From assembly GCF_000744105.1 (NCBI RefSeq), contig NZ_JQLH01000001.1:2728001-2792000 (forward strand): DNA of 64,000 nt, given 5' to 3'. Positions 1-8,470 of this stretch are shown here, piece by piece; the first letter of the stretch is position 1, and each line of letters opens with the position of its first letter. Source of the DNA: Maribacter forsetii DSM 18668 (GTDB lineage Bacteria; Bacteroidota; Bacteroidia; Flavobacteriales; Flavobacteriaceae). Below the pieces are notes generated by a model. That model was given only the letters and a program-made list of their open reading frames with translations. It was not told the DNA's origin and did not search any database. A program made the translations under genes and the position numbers.

Positions 1-256
1 AGTTTCTGATTACTTTGAAATGGACGTTGCCACGTTACAGTCTAAAACAAGAAAAAGACACATTGTACAGGCTAGACAATTAGCGATGTTCTTTGCTAAG
101 AAGTTTACCAAAGCTTCATTAGCAAGTATTGGTTCGCAAATTGGAAAAAGAGATCATGCTACTGTTTTACACGCATGTAAAACTGTTGACAATCTTGCCG
201 AAACCGACAAACAGTTTCGCAAATACATAGATGACCTTACTAAGAAATTTTCTTAA
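1..256 (+). CDS. dnaA: DnaA, chromosomal replication initiator (C-terminal fragment)
   Basis: Only the last roughly 84 codons are present, and the reading frame is open to the window edge. DnaA binds DnaA boxes at oriC and opens the duplex for replication initiation. What is visible is domain IV, the DNA-binding domain, with the signature IGSQIGKRDHATVLHACKTV in which the R-D-H core contacts the box. The internal ATG at position 20 is not the true start, because the residues before it (VSDYFE) also match Bacteroidota DnaA. The gene is followed after 12 bases by a phosphatase gene in the same direction, an order common in Flavobacteriaceae. The origin itself, expected upstream of dnaA, lies outside the window. 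Confidence 0.96.
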   Translation, partial: VSDYFEMDVATLQSKTRKRHIVQARQLAMFFAKKFTKASLASIGSQIGKRDHATVLHACKTVDNLAETDKQFRKYIDDLTKKFS

Positions 257-268
257 AACTTACGTTAC

Positions 269-721
269 ATGAAAGTGTTGATGGTTTGCCTGGGCAATAT
301 ATGTAGGTCTCCATTAGCAGAGGGCATTCTAAAAAGTAAAGTTGACGCTACCAAAATTTTCGTTGATTCGGCAGGTACCGGAGGTTATCATATTGGTAAT
401 TCTCCTGACCCAAGATCGATTAAAGTAGCCCTTGAACATGGTTTGGACATAAGCTCCCAAGTTTGTAGAAAATTTACCGTTTCTGATTTTGATGCTTTTG
501 ATGTGATATATGCCATGGACAAAAGTAACTACGCCAATATCATAAGTCTAGCAAGAAATAATGATGAGGTAGAAAAAGTGAAGCTTATCTTAAATGAAAT
601 AAGTTCTTCTGATAAAGAAGTGCCAGATCCATATTATGATGCTGAAGACGGATTTGAACATGTATTTCAAATGATCGACCAAGCTTGCGATAGGATAGCC
701 GTAAGATTACAAAGTAAATAA
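269..721 (+). CDS. Low-molecular-weight protein-tyrosine phosphatase
   Basis: A 150-residue cytoplasmic phosphatase of the low-molecular-weight class, which removes phosphate from phosphotyrosine through a cysteine intermediate. The P-loop CLGNICRS begins at Cys7 with Arg13, and the general acid is in DPYYDAEDGF near Asp120. The length matches the family (about 150). It sits 12 bases after dnaA and ends in the stop codon that immediately precedes the ATG of the next gene, so the three genes are probably one transcript. The physiological substrate cannot be told from sequence. Bacterial relatives often act on tyrosine kinases of polysaccharide export, but none is visible here. Confidence 0.93.
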   Translation: MKVLMVCLGNICRSPLAEGILKSKVDATKIFVDSAGTGGYHIGNSPDPRSIKVALEHGLDISSQVCRKFTVSDFDAFDVIYAMDKSNYANIISLARNNDEVEKVKLILNEISSSDKEVPDPYYDAEDGFEHVFQMIDQACDRIAVRLQSK

Positions 722-1444
722 ATGAGTGTGCAAAACGGAAAAACAGGACAAGTATATTTAATACCTACAACATTAGGCGATATGCCACCTTTAGAGGTTT
801 TACCAATCTCAATTAAACAAACAATTGAAAAATTAGACCACTACGTGGTTGAAAATGAAAAAACCGCTCGTCGTTTTATCAAAAAAATCAGCCCTAGAAA
901 ATCGCAACCAGATTTAAAACTATTTGTTTTAAACAAGTTTACGGAACCTGCTGAGATCCCAAGTTTTTTGAATCCGTGTTTAGAAGGTTTTGATGTAGGA
1001 ATACTATCTGAAGCCGGCTGTCCAGGTATTGCGGATCCAGGAGCTGCAGTAGTTAAAATTGCACATGATAAAAATATTCAAGTAATACCTTTGGTTGGTC
1101 CCTCTTCCATACTATTAGCTTTGATGGCAAGTGGCATGAACGGTCAAAATTTTGCTTTTAATGGCTACCTACCTATTGATAGTTCTGACCGTAAAAAGTA
1201 CATCAAGAATTTGGAACGCAGATCTAAAGAAGAAAACCAATCTCAACTATTTATTGAAACACCCTACCGTAATAACAAAATGCTAGAAGAGCTTATTAAA
1301 ACATTAGCTCCAAGCACAAGAATATGCGTAGCTGCCGATATTACATTACCTACGGAATACATTAAAACCAAGACGGCTATAAATTGGAAAAAAGAGAATG
1401 TAGATTTACACAAAAGACCTGCTATTTTTATAATTCAGGCATAA
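722..1444 (+). CDS. SAM-dependent methyltransferase, RsmI-like (tetrapyrrole methylase fold)
   Basis: A 240-residue protein of the tetrapyrrole-methylase superfamily, close to RsmI, which 2'-O-methylates 16S rRNA C1402. Visible motifs are SEAGCPGIADPG at residues 96-107, GPSSILLALMASGM at 126-139 and ETPYR further on. RsmI itself is about 280 residues and begins with a LYIVATPIGN-type strand. Here the start is YLIPTTLGD and the C-terminal domain is missing, so this is the shorter RsmI-like branch common in Bacteroidota, and its exact target is uncertain. The ATG directly follows the TAA of the phosphatase gene (zero spacing). A strong stem-loop follows the stop. Confidence 0.85.
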   Translation: MSVQNGKTGQVYLIPTTLGDMPPLEVLPISIKQTIEKLDHYVVENEKTARRFIKKISPRKSQPDLKLFVLNKFTEPAEIPSFLNPCLEGFDVGILSEAGCPGIADPGAAVVKIAHDKNIQVIPLVGPSSILLALMASGMNGQNFAFNGYLPIDSSDRKKYIKNLERRSKEENQSQLFIETPYRNNKMLEELIKTLAPSTRICVAADITLPTEYIKTKTAINWKKENVDLHKRPAIFIIQA

Positions 1445-1446
1445 AA

Positions 1447-1474
1447 AAACCTTGACAAAAAAATGCCAAGGTTT
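1447..1474. terminator. Bidirectional terminator hairpin
   Basis: Perfect 8-bp stem AAACCTTG / CAAGGTTT with a 12-nt loop between the converging RsmI-like and lysozyme-like genes. The plus strand lacks a long T-run, whereas in the minus direction the stem ends in TTT followed by T-rich sequence. Confidence 0.7.
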
Positions 1475-1499
1475 CCCATTTTCATATCTACTTAAACTC

Positions 1500-2129
1500 T
1501 TATATTCTAGGATTACGTTTTGCCTCTACCATAGAAACATCATAACCCGCAAACTTTTTCATATAATTAGAAATACTGGTTCCATAACCATCTGAAAGCT
1601 CCATACGACCGTGAGATCTTAGATATAATTTTACATTACCAGGTCCTGCTAAATGTGCAGCAGCCAAAATACCAGATTCCGTTATTTGTATACCATTCAT
1701 TTTTACACCAACATAACGTTTAATATCTCTTCTTAAGACCCATTTGTTACGTGACGTGTTCACCTGAAATACTTTTTCTTGCAACACCGGGTCACTCAAA
1801 AACTGGTTGCCATCATAAACACCAACTAACTCTAGCGTACCTAGACCAAATTGATACTTACCCAAGTAACCAAAAGTATTGATCACAAAATAATTGCCTT
1901 GAGACTCTTTAAAAGCCAATGCTTCTTTAAAGCCTATAAATTGACTACCAAGAAAGGGGGGAGCGATTTGATAATTTGCCAATAAAGCCTCTTCCTGAGG
2001 GTAAGAAACCAAAAAAGATTCCTTCACTTTTAACTGGCTAGGCACTTCAACCGTAAAAGGTTTAAACCCATAACCAGATAAAACAAAAATCACAATAAGA
2101 GGACAACTTGCTAATATCCATCTTCTCAT
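1500..2129 (-). CDS. Exported lysozyme-like (transglycosylase-fold) protein
   Basis: A 209-residue protein with an N-terminal hydrophobic export segment (about residues 5-20). The middle carries FKESQGNYFVINTFGYLGKYQFG in pieces: Glu75 within KESQGN is followed by GYLGKYQFG at 87-95, which resembles the Glu and G-x-x-Q strand pattern of lytic transglycosylases. A second block, ESGILAAAHLAGPGNV at 151-166, matches the conserved helix of that fold. I infer a peptidoglycan-cleaving or peptidoglycan-binding envelope protein, but activity is not proven. It is a lone gene, converging with the methylase, upstream of which (in genome order) lies the mltG operon on the same strand. Family homologues are often named LysM or peptidoglycan-binding proteins, though no LysM repeat is visible here. 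Confidence 0.7.
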   Translation of the reverse strand: MRRWILASCPLIVIFVLSGYGFKPFTVEVPSQLKVKESFLVSYPQEEALLANYQIAPPFLGSQFIGFKEALAFKESQGNYFVINTFGYLGKYQFGLGTLELVGVYDGNQFLSDPVLQEKVFQVNTSRNKWVLRRDIKRYVGVKMNGIQITESGILAAAHLAGPGNVKLYLRSHGRMELSDGYGTSISNYMKKFAGYDVSMVEAKRNPRI

Positions 2130-2186
2130 ACCATATATTTCTTAAGACTTACGGCGACTACTATTTGCTTGCTTAAATTTCTGCGG

Positions 2187-2194
2187 CAAAGGTA
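2187..2194 (-). promoter_or_regulatory. -7 promoter element (TACCTTTG) for the lysozyme-like gene
   Basis: Exact match to the Bacteroidota TAnnTTTG -7 consensus on the minus strand, 58 bases before the ATG at 2129. No clear TTG -33 element is seen. Confidence 0.55.
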
Positions 2195-2276
2195 GACCTG
2201 AAATTTTAAGAGTTTAAGAAGGTTCTGTTAAAAGAATACAGAATTAGTTAACAAGTTCTAAAATTCGGACGAAAGC

Positions 2277-3320
2277 TTACCTCTTGATTTTCTGAGCGTT
2301 AATCCATCGGATGTACTGTGCTTTATTTCGGTTGTGTTGCGTTAAATTCTCTGCAAACATGTGATAACCGAACTTTTCTACATTTGCTACAAAATAGTAA
2401 TAATTGTGCTTTTTGGGGTTCAAAACAGCATCTATTGCAGTAATATCAGGCATTGCAATGGGCCCAGGTGGCAAACCGGCATACTTATACGTATTATATG
2501 GAGAATCCATTTCCAGGTCCCTATACAGCACTCTTTTAATTATAGTATCAAAATTTCCCGTTTCTTTCTTAATTGCATAAATAACGGTAGGGTCAGCCTG
2601 CAACAACATTCTCTTCCTTAATCGATTCAAATAAACACCTGCAACCGTAGGTCTTTCATCAACTTTTGCGGTTTCTTTATGAACAATAGACGCCAAGGCA
2701 ATTACCTCATTTGGCTTTAAACCAAGAGCACTCGCCTTTTCTTTACGGGTATCGGTCCAAAAGCGATTGTATTCTTTCAACATTCTACCTCTAAATGATT
2801 CTGCAGATGTATTCCAAAAGAACTCATAGCTATTAGGGATATACAATGATATTTTATTTGCGTCGTCAAATCCGTTTGCCTTCAAAAAATCTTTATCATT
2901 GAATGCCGCGACCAATGAAATGCTATCTGCCTCGATCTGACTTGCAATTCTTCCCGCTAAATCATTGAGATTTTCTTGATTGTTAAATGAAACTTTAACA
3001 GGTAAGTTTCCACTTCGCAAGGAATTCACAATCTCATTATTGTTCATCCCCTTACCTACTCTATACCTTCCTGCCTTAATATTATCTAAATATCCTTTTC
3101 TATCTGCAGCTGACTCAAATGAATCAAAATCTTCCAATACCGGAGAAAGTCGTTCTTTTAAATCCTCAATAGTAGCATCCGTAGGTATAAAAACTATAGC
3201 CTCTTCATTATTAAAACTAGTGTTTGGAGTAAAAAAAGTTCCGTAAACCGTATAAGCAAAAATTCCGCCTCCAATTAAACCTAAGAGCACTACGCCCAGT
3301 AAAATACGCTTGATGTACAT
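2277..3320 (-). CDS. mltG: Endolytic murein transglycosylase MltG (YceG)
   Basis: A 347-residue inner-membrane protein that cleaves nascent glycan strands and so sets glycan chain length. There is one N-terminal transmembrane helix (about residues 5-25), then a LysM-like region and the YceG catalytic domain. The catalytic glutamate is Glu216 in IALASIVHKETAKVDERP, followed by VAGVYLNRL, LQADPTVIYA and SPYNTYKYAGLPPGPIAMP, all family hallmarks. Length is normal. It is the last gene of dapF-GNAT-mltG, and its ATG overlaps the TAA of the acetyltransferase gene (TAATG), which suggests translational coupling. Confidence 0.96.
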   Translation of the reverse strand: MYIKRILLGVVLLGLIGGGIFAYTVYGTFFTPNTSFNNEEAIVFIPTDATIEDLKERLSPVLEDFDSFESAADRKGYLDNIKAGRYRVGKGMNNNEIVNSLRSGNLPVKVSFNNQENLNDLAGRIASQIEADSISLVAAFNDKDFLKANGFDDANKISLYIPNSYEFFWNTSAESFRGRMLKEYNRFWTDTRKEKASALGLKPNEVIALASIVHKETAKVDERPTVAGVYLNRLRKRMLLQADPTVIYAIKKETGNFDTIIKRVLYRDLEMDSPYNTYKYAGLPPGPIAMPDITAIDAVLNPKKHNYYYFVANVEKFGYHMFAENLTQHNRNKAQYIRWINAQKIKR

Positions 3321-3844
3321 TAATTATTTATTTTTTGCAATAATACTTCATTCTTATAGGTATCCTTAAAACGCACCCAATCTTTCTTAACTCCAATTTC
3401 TTGAAATCCTAGTTTTTTGAATAAATGCAGACTTGGTGCATTCTCCTCTAAAATATTTGCGTAGATCTGCTTTAACCCCAAAACATTAAATAGGTAATTA
3501 CACAATAGAGTAATAGCCTCTGAACCTATTCCCCTATTTCTTTGACCCTCATCTAAAACGATTATTCCGATACCTGCCCGATTATGATTTGGCTCAAAAT
3601 CAAAAACATCAATTAAACCGACAGCTTTATGATCCTTTGAACATATTACCAGCCTTAACTGCTTTACATCATAAATATCTCTGTGAGCACTGTCTAGATA
3701 AAGTTGCAACACATCTTTAGAATACGGCGTAACCGTACCGCTCACTTCCCAAACACTGGTATTATTCTCAATTTCGTACAAAAAATCGAGATCCCTTTGT
3801 TCTAAAGCCCTTAGATATATTTGTTCTCCTTTTAATGTTACCAC
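3320..3844 (-). CDS. GNAT family N-acetyltransferase (RimJ/RimL-like)
   Basis: A 174-residue GNAT enzyme of the RimJ/RimL branch, expected to transfer acetyl from acetyl-CoA to an amine. The acetyl-CoA pyrophosphate-binding loop is visible as EGQRNRGIGSEA near residues 95-107, followed by a C-terminal NAPSLHLFKKLGFQEIG block typical of this branch. The substrate is unknown. The start is GTG at 3844, seven bases inside the 3' end of dapF. No ATG lies near the expected N-terminus (VTLKGEQIYLRAL), so I accept the GTG. It is the middle gene of a tightly packed three-gene operon with dapF and mltG. Confidence 0.87.
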   Translation of the reverse strand: MVTLKGEQIYLRALEQRDLDFLYEIENNTSVWEVSGTVTPYSKDVLQLYLDSAHRDIYDVKQLRLVICSKDHKAVGLIDVFDFEPNHNRAGIGIIVLDEGQRNRGIGSEAITLLCNYLFNVLGLKQIYANILEENAPSLHLFKKLGFQEIGVKKDWVRFKDTYKNEVLLQKINN

Positions 3845-4614
3845 GTTAGTTCTCCTTTAAATACTTGCTTAGCCTCTCCTTTAAGGAAGATATTGCTATA
3901 CACACCGTCCTCTTCTTGGAAGGTTACTTCTAAATGACCGCCTAATGCATTAACGGCAACGACCTTATCTTTTGTATTACCCAGATGAAACATACTTAAT
4001 GCAACTGCAGTTACCCCTGTACCACATGACAAAGTTTCATCTTCCACTCCACGCTCATAGGTTCTTATATCAAATCCACCTGCGGTATTTGCCTCTACAA
4101 AATTGATATTACTACCCTTTTCTCCATAGATACCATATCGCATACGTGCACCTTCTTTTGCAACATCAAACGACTTTAACTCCTTTACCATTTGTACATG
4201 ATGCGGTGAACCCGTATTCATAAAGAGGGCATTTGACTTTTCCTTAATTTCGCTTACATCTGTCATTTTAAGACTTACCACATCACCTACAATAGTTGCC
4301 TCATGAAGACCATCTACAGCGATAAAAACGGTTTCCTTCTTTATGATTTCTAAAAAATGGGCAAAAGCCACAATGCATCTTCCACCATTACCACACATAC
4401 TCCCTTCATTTCCATCGGCATTATAATATACCATTCTAAAATCGGTAGTCTCATCATTCTCCAATAAAATAAGTCCATCAGAACCTACCCCAAATCTTCT
4501 ATGGCAAATTTTAGCAATTAATTCTGAATCATCCTTTGGAAATTCTTTGTTACGATTATCAATCATCACAAAATCATTACCTGTACCCTGATATTTATAA
4601 AACGTATTTTCCAT
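3838..4614 (-). CDS. dapF: Diaminopimelate epimerase
   Basis: Interconverts LL- and meso-diaminopimelate for lysine and peptidoglycan synthesis, without cofactor. With the start at 4614 the protein has 258 residues, beginning MENTFYKYQGTGNDFV. The two catalytic cysteines are Cys74 in SMCGNGGRC and Cys197 in LSCGTGVTA. An upstream in-frame codon at 4641 would add nine residues, but it lies upstream of a perfect -7 promoter element at 4630-4637, so the transcript probably begins downstream of it. It is the first gene of the operon with a GNAT gene and mltG, and diverges from degQ. Confidence 0.95.
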   Translation of the reverse strand: MENTFYKYQGTGNDFVMIDNRNKEFPKDDSELIAKICHRRFGVGSDGLILLENDETTDFRMVYYNADGNEGSMCGNGGRCIVAFAHFLEIIKKETVFIAVDGLHEATIVGDVVSLKMTDVSEIKEKSNALFMNTGSPHHVQMVKELKSFDVAKEGARMRYGIYGEKGSNINFVEANTAGGFDIRTYERGVEDETLSCGTGVTAVALSMFHLGNTKDKVVAVNALGGHLEVTFQEEDGVYSNIFLKGEAKQVFKGELTW

Positions 4615-4629
4615 GCTATAATAAAGTCT

Positions 4630-4637
4630 CAAAGATA
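4630..4637 (-). promoter_or_regulatory. -7 promoter element (TATCTTTG) for dapF
   Basis: Perfect TAnnTTTG on the minus strand, 15 bases before the dapF ATG at 4614, implying a leader of only about ten bases. It argues against the longer dapF start at 4641. Confidence 0.6.
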
Positions 4638-4705
4638 GCACATAATTACGTTTTGCTTGGTAGTTAAAAAGTAGTTAAACGCTTATGAAATAGCATAAAA
4701 ACGAG

Positions 4706-4713
4706 TAATTTTG
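4706..4713 (+). promoter_or_regulatory. -7 promoter element (TAATTTTG) for degQ
   Basis: Perfect TAnnTTTG match 23 bases before the ATG at 4736. It lies in the divergent dapF-degQ intergenic region. A TTG -33 element is not evident. Confidence 0.6.
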
Positions 4714-4735
4714 TGTAGAATACGTTAAATCTTTA

Positions 4736-6133
4736 ATGAATATGAAAAGAATAGCAAGTCTCTTGTTTGTATCCGTTTTTGCCGGTGCAATTACATTGGG
4801 TGCTTACAAACTATTTTTCGAGAAGGAAAATTTCACTATCATTAGCCAAGAAAGCAATGGCGGTGTTGTAAATGCAAGCTACACTCCAACCTCTGCTAGA
4901 GGTGCCGGTATCAATGAAGTAGATTTTACCGTTGCGGCCGAAAATACTGTTAATGCCGTAGTCCACGTTAAGAATATTACCATAAGTAAGGCTCCTACCA
5001 CTATATTCGATGTTTTTTATGGAACCAGCAGAAGTGCGGTACCACAGGTAGGAACAGGATCTGGGGTAATTATATCTTCTGACGGATATATTGTCACCAA
5101 TAACCACGTTATCAATAAAGCTACTCAATTACAGGTCACTTTAAACAACAACAGAACATACAATGCTGAATTGATTGGCACCGACCCTAATTCTGATATT
5201 GCTTTAATAAAAATTGACCCTAATGAAAAGCTACCTTATTTAGCTTTTGGCGATTCTGACCATACTAAAATTGGCGAATGGGTGTTAGCCGTAGGTAATC
5301 CTTTCAACCTAACTTCCACAGTTACCGCAGGTATAGTTAGCGCTAAAGCTCGTAATCTAGGAAAAAACCAATCTTTCATACAGACCGATGCCGCTGTAAA
5401 CCCTGGCAACTCTGGTGGTGCATTAGTAAATACCAATGGAGATTTAGTAGGTATCAATACGGCTATTACATCACAAACAGGTTCTTATGTTGGGTATTCC
5501 TTTGCCGTACCTAGTAATATTGCAAAAAAAGTCGTTCAAGACATATTGGAATATGGTAACGTTCAAAAAGGATTTATGGGCATAAGTCCTGCCCCGGTGA
5601 ACACTAGAGATGCTATAGAAAAAGGTATCAATAATATTGACGGAGTCTTTATTGAATTAGTAGAAGAAGAGTCTGCAGCACAAGAAGCCGGTATTGTTGT
5701 CGGTGATATTATTAAAAAAGTCGATGAAATAGATGTGCATAAATATCCAGATTTAACTGGATATCTTTCTACAAAAAGACCTGGAGATACTTTGGCTTTT
5801 GTTATTGATAGAGACAAAGAGCTATTAACTTTACCGTTAGTTTTAAAAGAAAGACAATCCTTGGTTGTTCCTGAAATGGGCTTAGAAGTAAGAAATCTAA
5901 CAGAACATGACAAGAAGGTTTACAAAACAACATCTGGTGTAAAAATCACGGGCGTACCTGAAAGATACAGAGGTTATGGTTTATCTGAAAAAGTAATTGT
6001 TAAAGTTGACGATCATGAAATAGGAAATATTGACGATGCCTATACTGCCTTTGGAAGTATTTCTAAATATGGAAAAACGGTTATTGTTATGGTAGGCTCA
6101 AATGGTGAACGAGATCGATTGATATTTCAATAA
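4736..6133 (+). CDS. DegP/DegQ-family periplasmic serine protease
   Basis: A 465-residue HtrA-type protease for envelope protein quality control. After an N-terminal signal/anchor (about residues 5-24) comes the trypsin-like domain with an intact triad: His124 (TNNHVIN), Asp154 (NSDIALIKID) and Ser226 (NPGNSGGAL). Two PDZ domains follow (about 277-370 and 375-465), the second degenerate but present, as in DegP/DegQ. Length is normal. ATG codons at 4736 and 4742 are both possible starts. It is a single gene with its own promoter and a strong terminator. Whether it is regulated by an envelope-stress sigma factor cannot be seen. Confidence 0.94.
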   Translation: MNMKRIASLLFVSVFAGAITLGAYKLFFEKENFTIISQESNGGVVNASYTPTSARGAGINEVDFTVAAENTVNAVVHVKNITISKAPTTIFDVFYGTSRSAVPQVGTGSGVIISSDGYIVTNNHVINKATQLQVTLNNNRTYNAELIGTDPNSDIALIKIDPNEKLPYLAFGDSDHTKIGEWVLAVGNPFNLTSTVTAGIVSAKARNLGKNQSFIQTDAAVNPGNSGGALVNTNGDLVGINTAITSQTGSYVGYSFAVPSNIAKKVVQDILEYGNVQKGFMGISPAPVNTRDAIEKGINNIDGVFIELVEEESAAQEAGIVVGDIIKKVDEIDVHKYPDLTGYLSTKRPGDTLAFVIDRDKELLTLPLVLKERQSLVVPEMGLEVRNLTEHDKKVYKTTSGVKITGVPERYRGYGLSEKVIVKVDDHEIGNIDDAYTAFGSISKYGKTVIVMVGSNGERDRLIFQ

Positions 6134-6152
6134 CAAATAGCCTTAAAAATAC

Positions 6153-6181
6153 AGCCTTCGCAAAAACGAAGGCTTTTTTTT
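6153..6181 (+). terminator. Rho-independent terminator of degQ
   Basis: Perfect 8-bp stem AGCCTTCG / CGAAGGCT, 6-nt loop, followed by a run of eight T. Confidence 0.92.
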
Positions 6182-6213
6182 GAAAAATATTTATTTAAAG
6201 CGCTTAATTTTTC

Positions 6214-6221
6214 TAGTTTTG
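6214..6221 (+). promoter_or_regulatory. -7 promoter element (TAGTTTTG) for the GAPDH gene
   Basis: Perfect TAnnTTTG match, 28 bases before the ATG at 6250. Confidence 0.6.
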
Positions 6222-6249
6222 TGCGAATTCTAAAAATAATCAACTAATT

Positions 6250-7698
6250 ATGGCTCCACAGACCACATTTGAAAAAGAGCTGGCATTCCAAGCAGACCGT
6301 AGAAAAGCTACGACTGAATTTATCAAAATCGTGAGTGATTTATGGTATGATAAATCCATTGAAATTGTCCTTTTTAAAAATCAGGTTATTGACAAAAATG
6401 TAAGTGATATTATTCACTTGCACGAATACGCTGGTGAATTTGTACAGAAACCGATATCTATTTTTGATTCGGTAGAAATACTTCGTTCAATATCAGACAT
6501 GTCGTTGCCACCATCTAAACTTGATATTGGTAAATTAACGTATGAATATCATTCTGATACCAACATTTTAAACAACGTTAAATCTTTTGTAATAGACAAA
6601 TTACAATCTGCACAAGATTTTAAAAGTATAGAACCTAAAGATGTTGTTTTATACGGATTTGGACGAATTGGCAGATTAGTTGCCAGAGAGTTAATGTCCA
6701 AAACAGGTAAAGGAAACCAATTACGATTAAGAGCAATTGTAGTAAGAGGAAAACCTAGCATAGAGAATCTTGAAAAAAGAGCTAGTTTACTTAGAACGGA
6801 TTCTGTTCATGGAATCTTTAATGGTACGGTAAAAGTTGACTACGCCAATCTTAAACTTATTATTAACGGTACAACGGTACATGTTATATACGCAAACATG
6901 CCAGAAGAGATTGATTATACGGAATACGGTATTAATCATGCTTTGGTCATAGATAACACCGGTGCCTTCAGAACCAAAGAACAATTAGAAAGACATTTAC
7001 AAGCTAAAGGAGCATCTAAAGTGCTATTAACAGCACCAGGTAAAGAGGTAGCTAATATTGTCCACGGGGTTAATCATTTAGAATATGACCCAGACGACAC
7101 TGAGATTTTTTCAGCTGCTTCTTGCACAACTAATGCCATTACACCAATACTAAAGGCTATTGAAGAAACTTTAGGTATTGAAAAAGGACACCTAGAAACT
7201 ATTCATGCATATACGAACGATCAAAATTTGGTGGACAATATGCATGGTAAATACAGAAGAGGTCGTGCAGCCGCACTTAATATGGTCATTACCGAAACAG
7301 GAGCCGGAAAAGCAGTTACAAAAGCGCTACCATCTTTGAAAGGGAAGTTAACTTCTAACGCCATTCGCGTTCCAGTACCTAATGGTTCTTTAGCTATTTT
7401 AAATCTTGATGTTGACCAAAAGACATCCCTTGAAGGTGTTAACAGCATGATTAAAAAATACGCTCTTGAAGGTGATTTAGTAGAACAAATCAAATATTCA
7501 TTAGATAAAGAATTGGTGTCATCGGATATCATAGGTACTTCTGCCCCATCTATTTATGATAGTATGGCAACTATAGTATCGGATTCAGGAAAAAATGTTG
7601 TTCTTTATATATGGTATGACAATGAATATGGTTATTCGCACCAAGTTATTCGTTTGGCAAAGTATATTGCCAAAGTACGTCGTTTTACTTATTATTAA
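6250..7698 (+). CDS. Glyceraldehyde-3-phosphate dehydrogenase, long form
   Basis: Oxidises glyceraldehyde-3-phosphate to 1,3-bisphosphoglycerate (or the reverse) with a nicotinamide cofactor. The NAD-binding glycine motif GFGRIGR lies at 136-142, and the catalytic cysteine is Cys292 in SAASCTTNAITP. The family-conserved C-terminal IWYDNEYGYSHQV is present. At 482 residues it is about 150 longer than a standard GapA; the first 125 or so residues form an N-terminal extension I cannot assign. Long forms of this kind are known in Bacteroidota beside a short gapA, and a gluconeogenic role is possible but not shown. It stands alone between terminators with its own promoter. Confidence 0.92.
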   Translation: MAPQTTFEKELAFQADRRKATTEFIKIVSDLWYDKSIEIVLFKNQVIDKNVSDIIHLHEYAGEFVQKPISIFDSVEILRSISDMSLPPSKLDIGKLTYEYHSDTNILNNVKSFVIDKLQSAQDFKSIEPKDVVLYGFGRIGRLVARELMSKTGKGNQLRLRAIVVRGKPSIENLEKRASLLRTDSVHGIFNGTVKVDYANLKLIINGTTVHVIYANMPEEIDYTEYGINHALVIDNTGAFRTKEQLERHLQAKGASKVLLTAPGKEVANIVHGVNHLEYDPDDTEIFSAASCTTNAITPILKAIEETLGIEKGHLETIHAYTNDQNLVDNMHGKYRRGRAAALNMVITETGAGKAVTKALPSLKGKLTSNAIRVPVPNGSLAILNLDVDQKTSLEGVNSMIKKYALEGDLVEQIKYSLDKELVSSDIIGTSAPSIYDSMATIVSDSGKNVVLYIWYDNEYGYSHQVIRLAKYIAKVRRFTYY

Positions 7699-7773
7699 AA
7701 AGCTATAAAAAAAACATCTATTTGGTAATTAGTAACGTAGTTAAATAAACTAGTTCAAGCTTTATACTTTTTT

Positions 7774-7795
7774 TTTATAATTCAATAATTATAAA
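7774..7795. repeat. A+T-only inverted repeat
   Basis: Perfect 9-bp arms TTTATAATT / AATTATAAA around CAAT, in the 147-base gap after the GAPDH gene and preceded by a T-run. All pairs are A-T, so it is a weak hairpin. It may act as an inefficient terminator for the minus direction, or be chance in AT-rich DNA. Confidence 0.35.
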
Positions 7796-7844
7796 GTACT
7801 TTAGTCAACTCTAAATTATTCAAATTAACCTAAGAATCTATTAC

Positions 7845-8468
7845 ATGAAGTTTTATCGAATACTATTATTACTGGCCTTTCTTTTAGCCAGTAACGTACA
7901 ATTTGCTCAAGATACTGAAGAAGAGGAAGATAAATTATCTTTAGACGAAGGTCCGATCAGCAATCAGTTCGATTATATTGCTAAGCGTTCTGGAAATTAT
8001 AGGGCAGACGGTGTTAGATATGAAGTGGTTAAAGAAACTAATCTATTTAAGATTAGAAAGAATGTTTTAGATTCTATTGCTGCCATGAATAAAAAAACAG
8101 GCGAGCTAAAATCTACTATTGCTGAACATGAGACTACAATTACATCCTTAAATAAAAAATTAGAAGAGACAACCACTAATTTAGGCGCGGTTACCGAAGA
8201 AAAAGATAGCATGTCTTTTTTAGGTCTACCTGTCTCTAAAGGGACTTATAATTTTGTTCTTTGGACAATAATTGGAGCATTGTTTTTAACGCTAGGTTTA
8301 TTTATCTATAAATTTAGAAATAGTAATATTTTAACACAAGAGGCAAAACAAAACCTTTCTGAACTAGAAGTTGAATACGAAGACCATAGAAGAAGAGCTT
8401 TAGAGCGAGAGCAAAAAATAAGCAGGCAACTACAAGATGAAATAAATAAGCAGAAGAAAACTAAATAA
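7845..8468 (+). CDS. Exported coiled-coil, single-pass membrane protein of unknown function
   Basis: A 207-residue protein not recognised as an enzyme. It has a cleavable-looking signal peptide (about 1-21, ending QFAQ), an acidic stretch (EEEED at 25-29), a coiled-coil-like region (about 84-120, TGELKSTIAEHE onward), one transmembrane helix (about 135-156) and a highly charged C-terminal cytoplasmic coiled coil (about 165-207). Its place two genes before trmD explains why relatives are sometimes labelled tRNA (guanine-N1)-methyltransferase; nothing in the sequence supports that label. A terminator directly follows, so it need not be co-transcribed with the next genes. Confidence 0.75.
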   Translation: MKFYRILLLLAFLLASNVQFAQDTEEEEDKLSLDEGPISNQFDYIAKRSGNYRADGVRYEVVKETNLFKIRKNVLDSIAAMNKKTGELKSTIAEHETTITSLNKKLEETTTNLGAVTEEKDSMSFLGLPVSKGTYNFVLWTIIGALFLTLGLFIYKFRNSNILTQEAKQNLSELEVEYEDHRRRALEREQKISRQLQDEINKQKKTK

Positions 8469-8470
8469 TT

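Noticed and set aside
4615..4641. Upstream start of dapF adding nine residues
   Set aside because: The added residues are not part of DapF and lie upstream of the predicted transcription start, past a perfect -7 element at 4630-4637.
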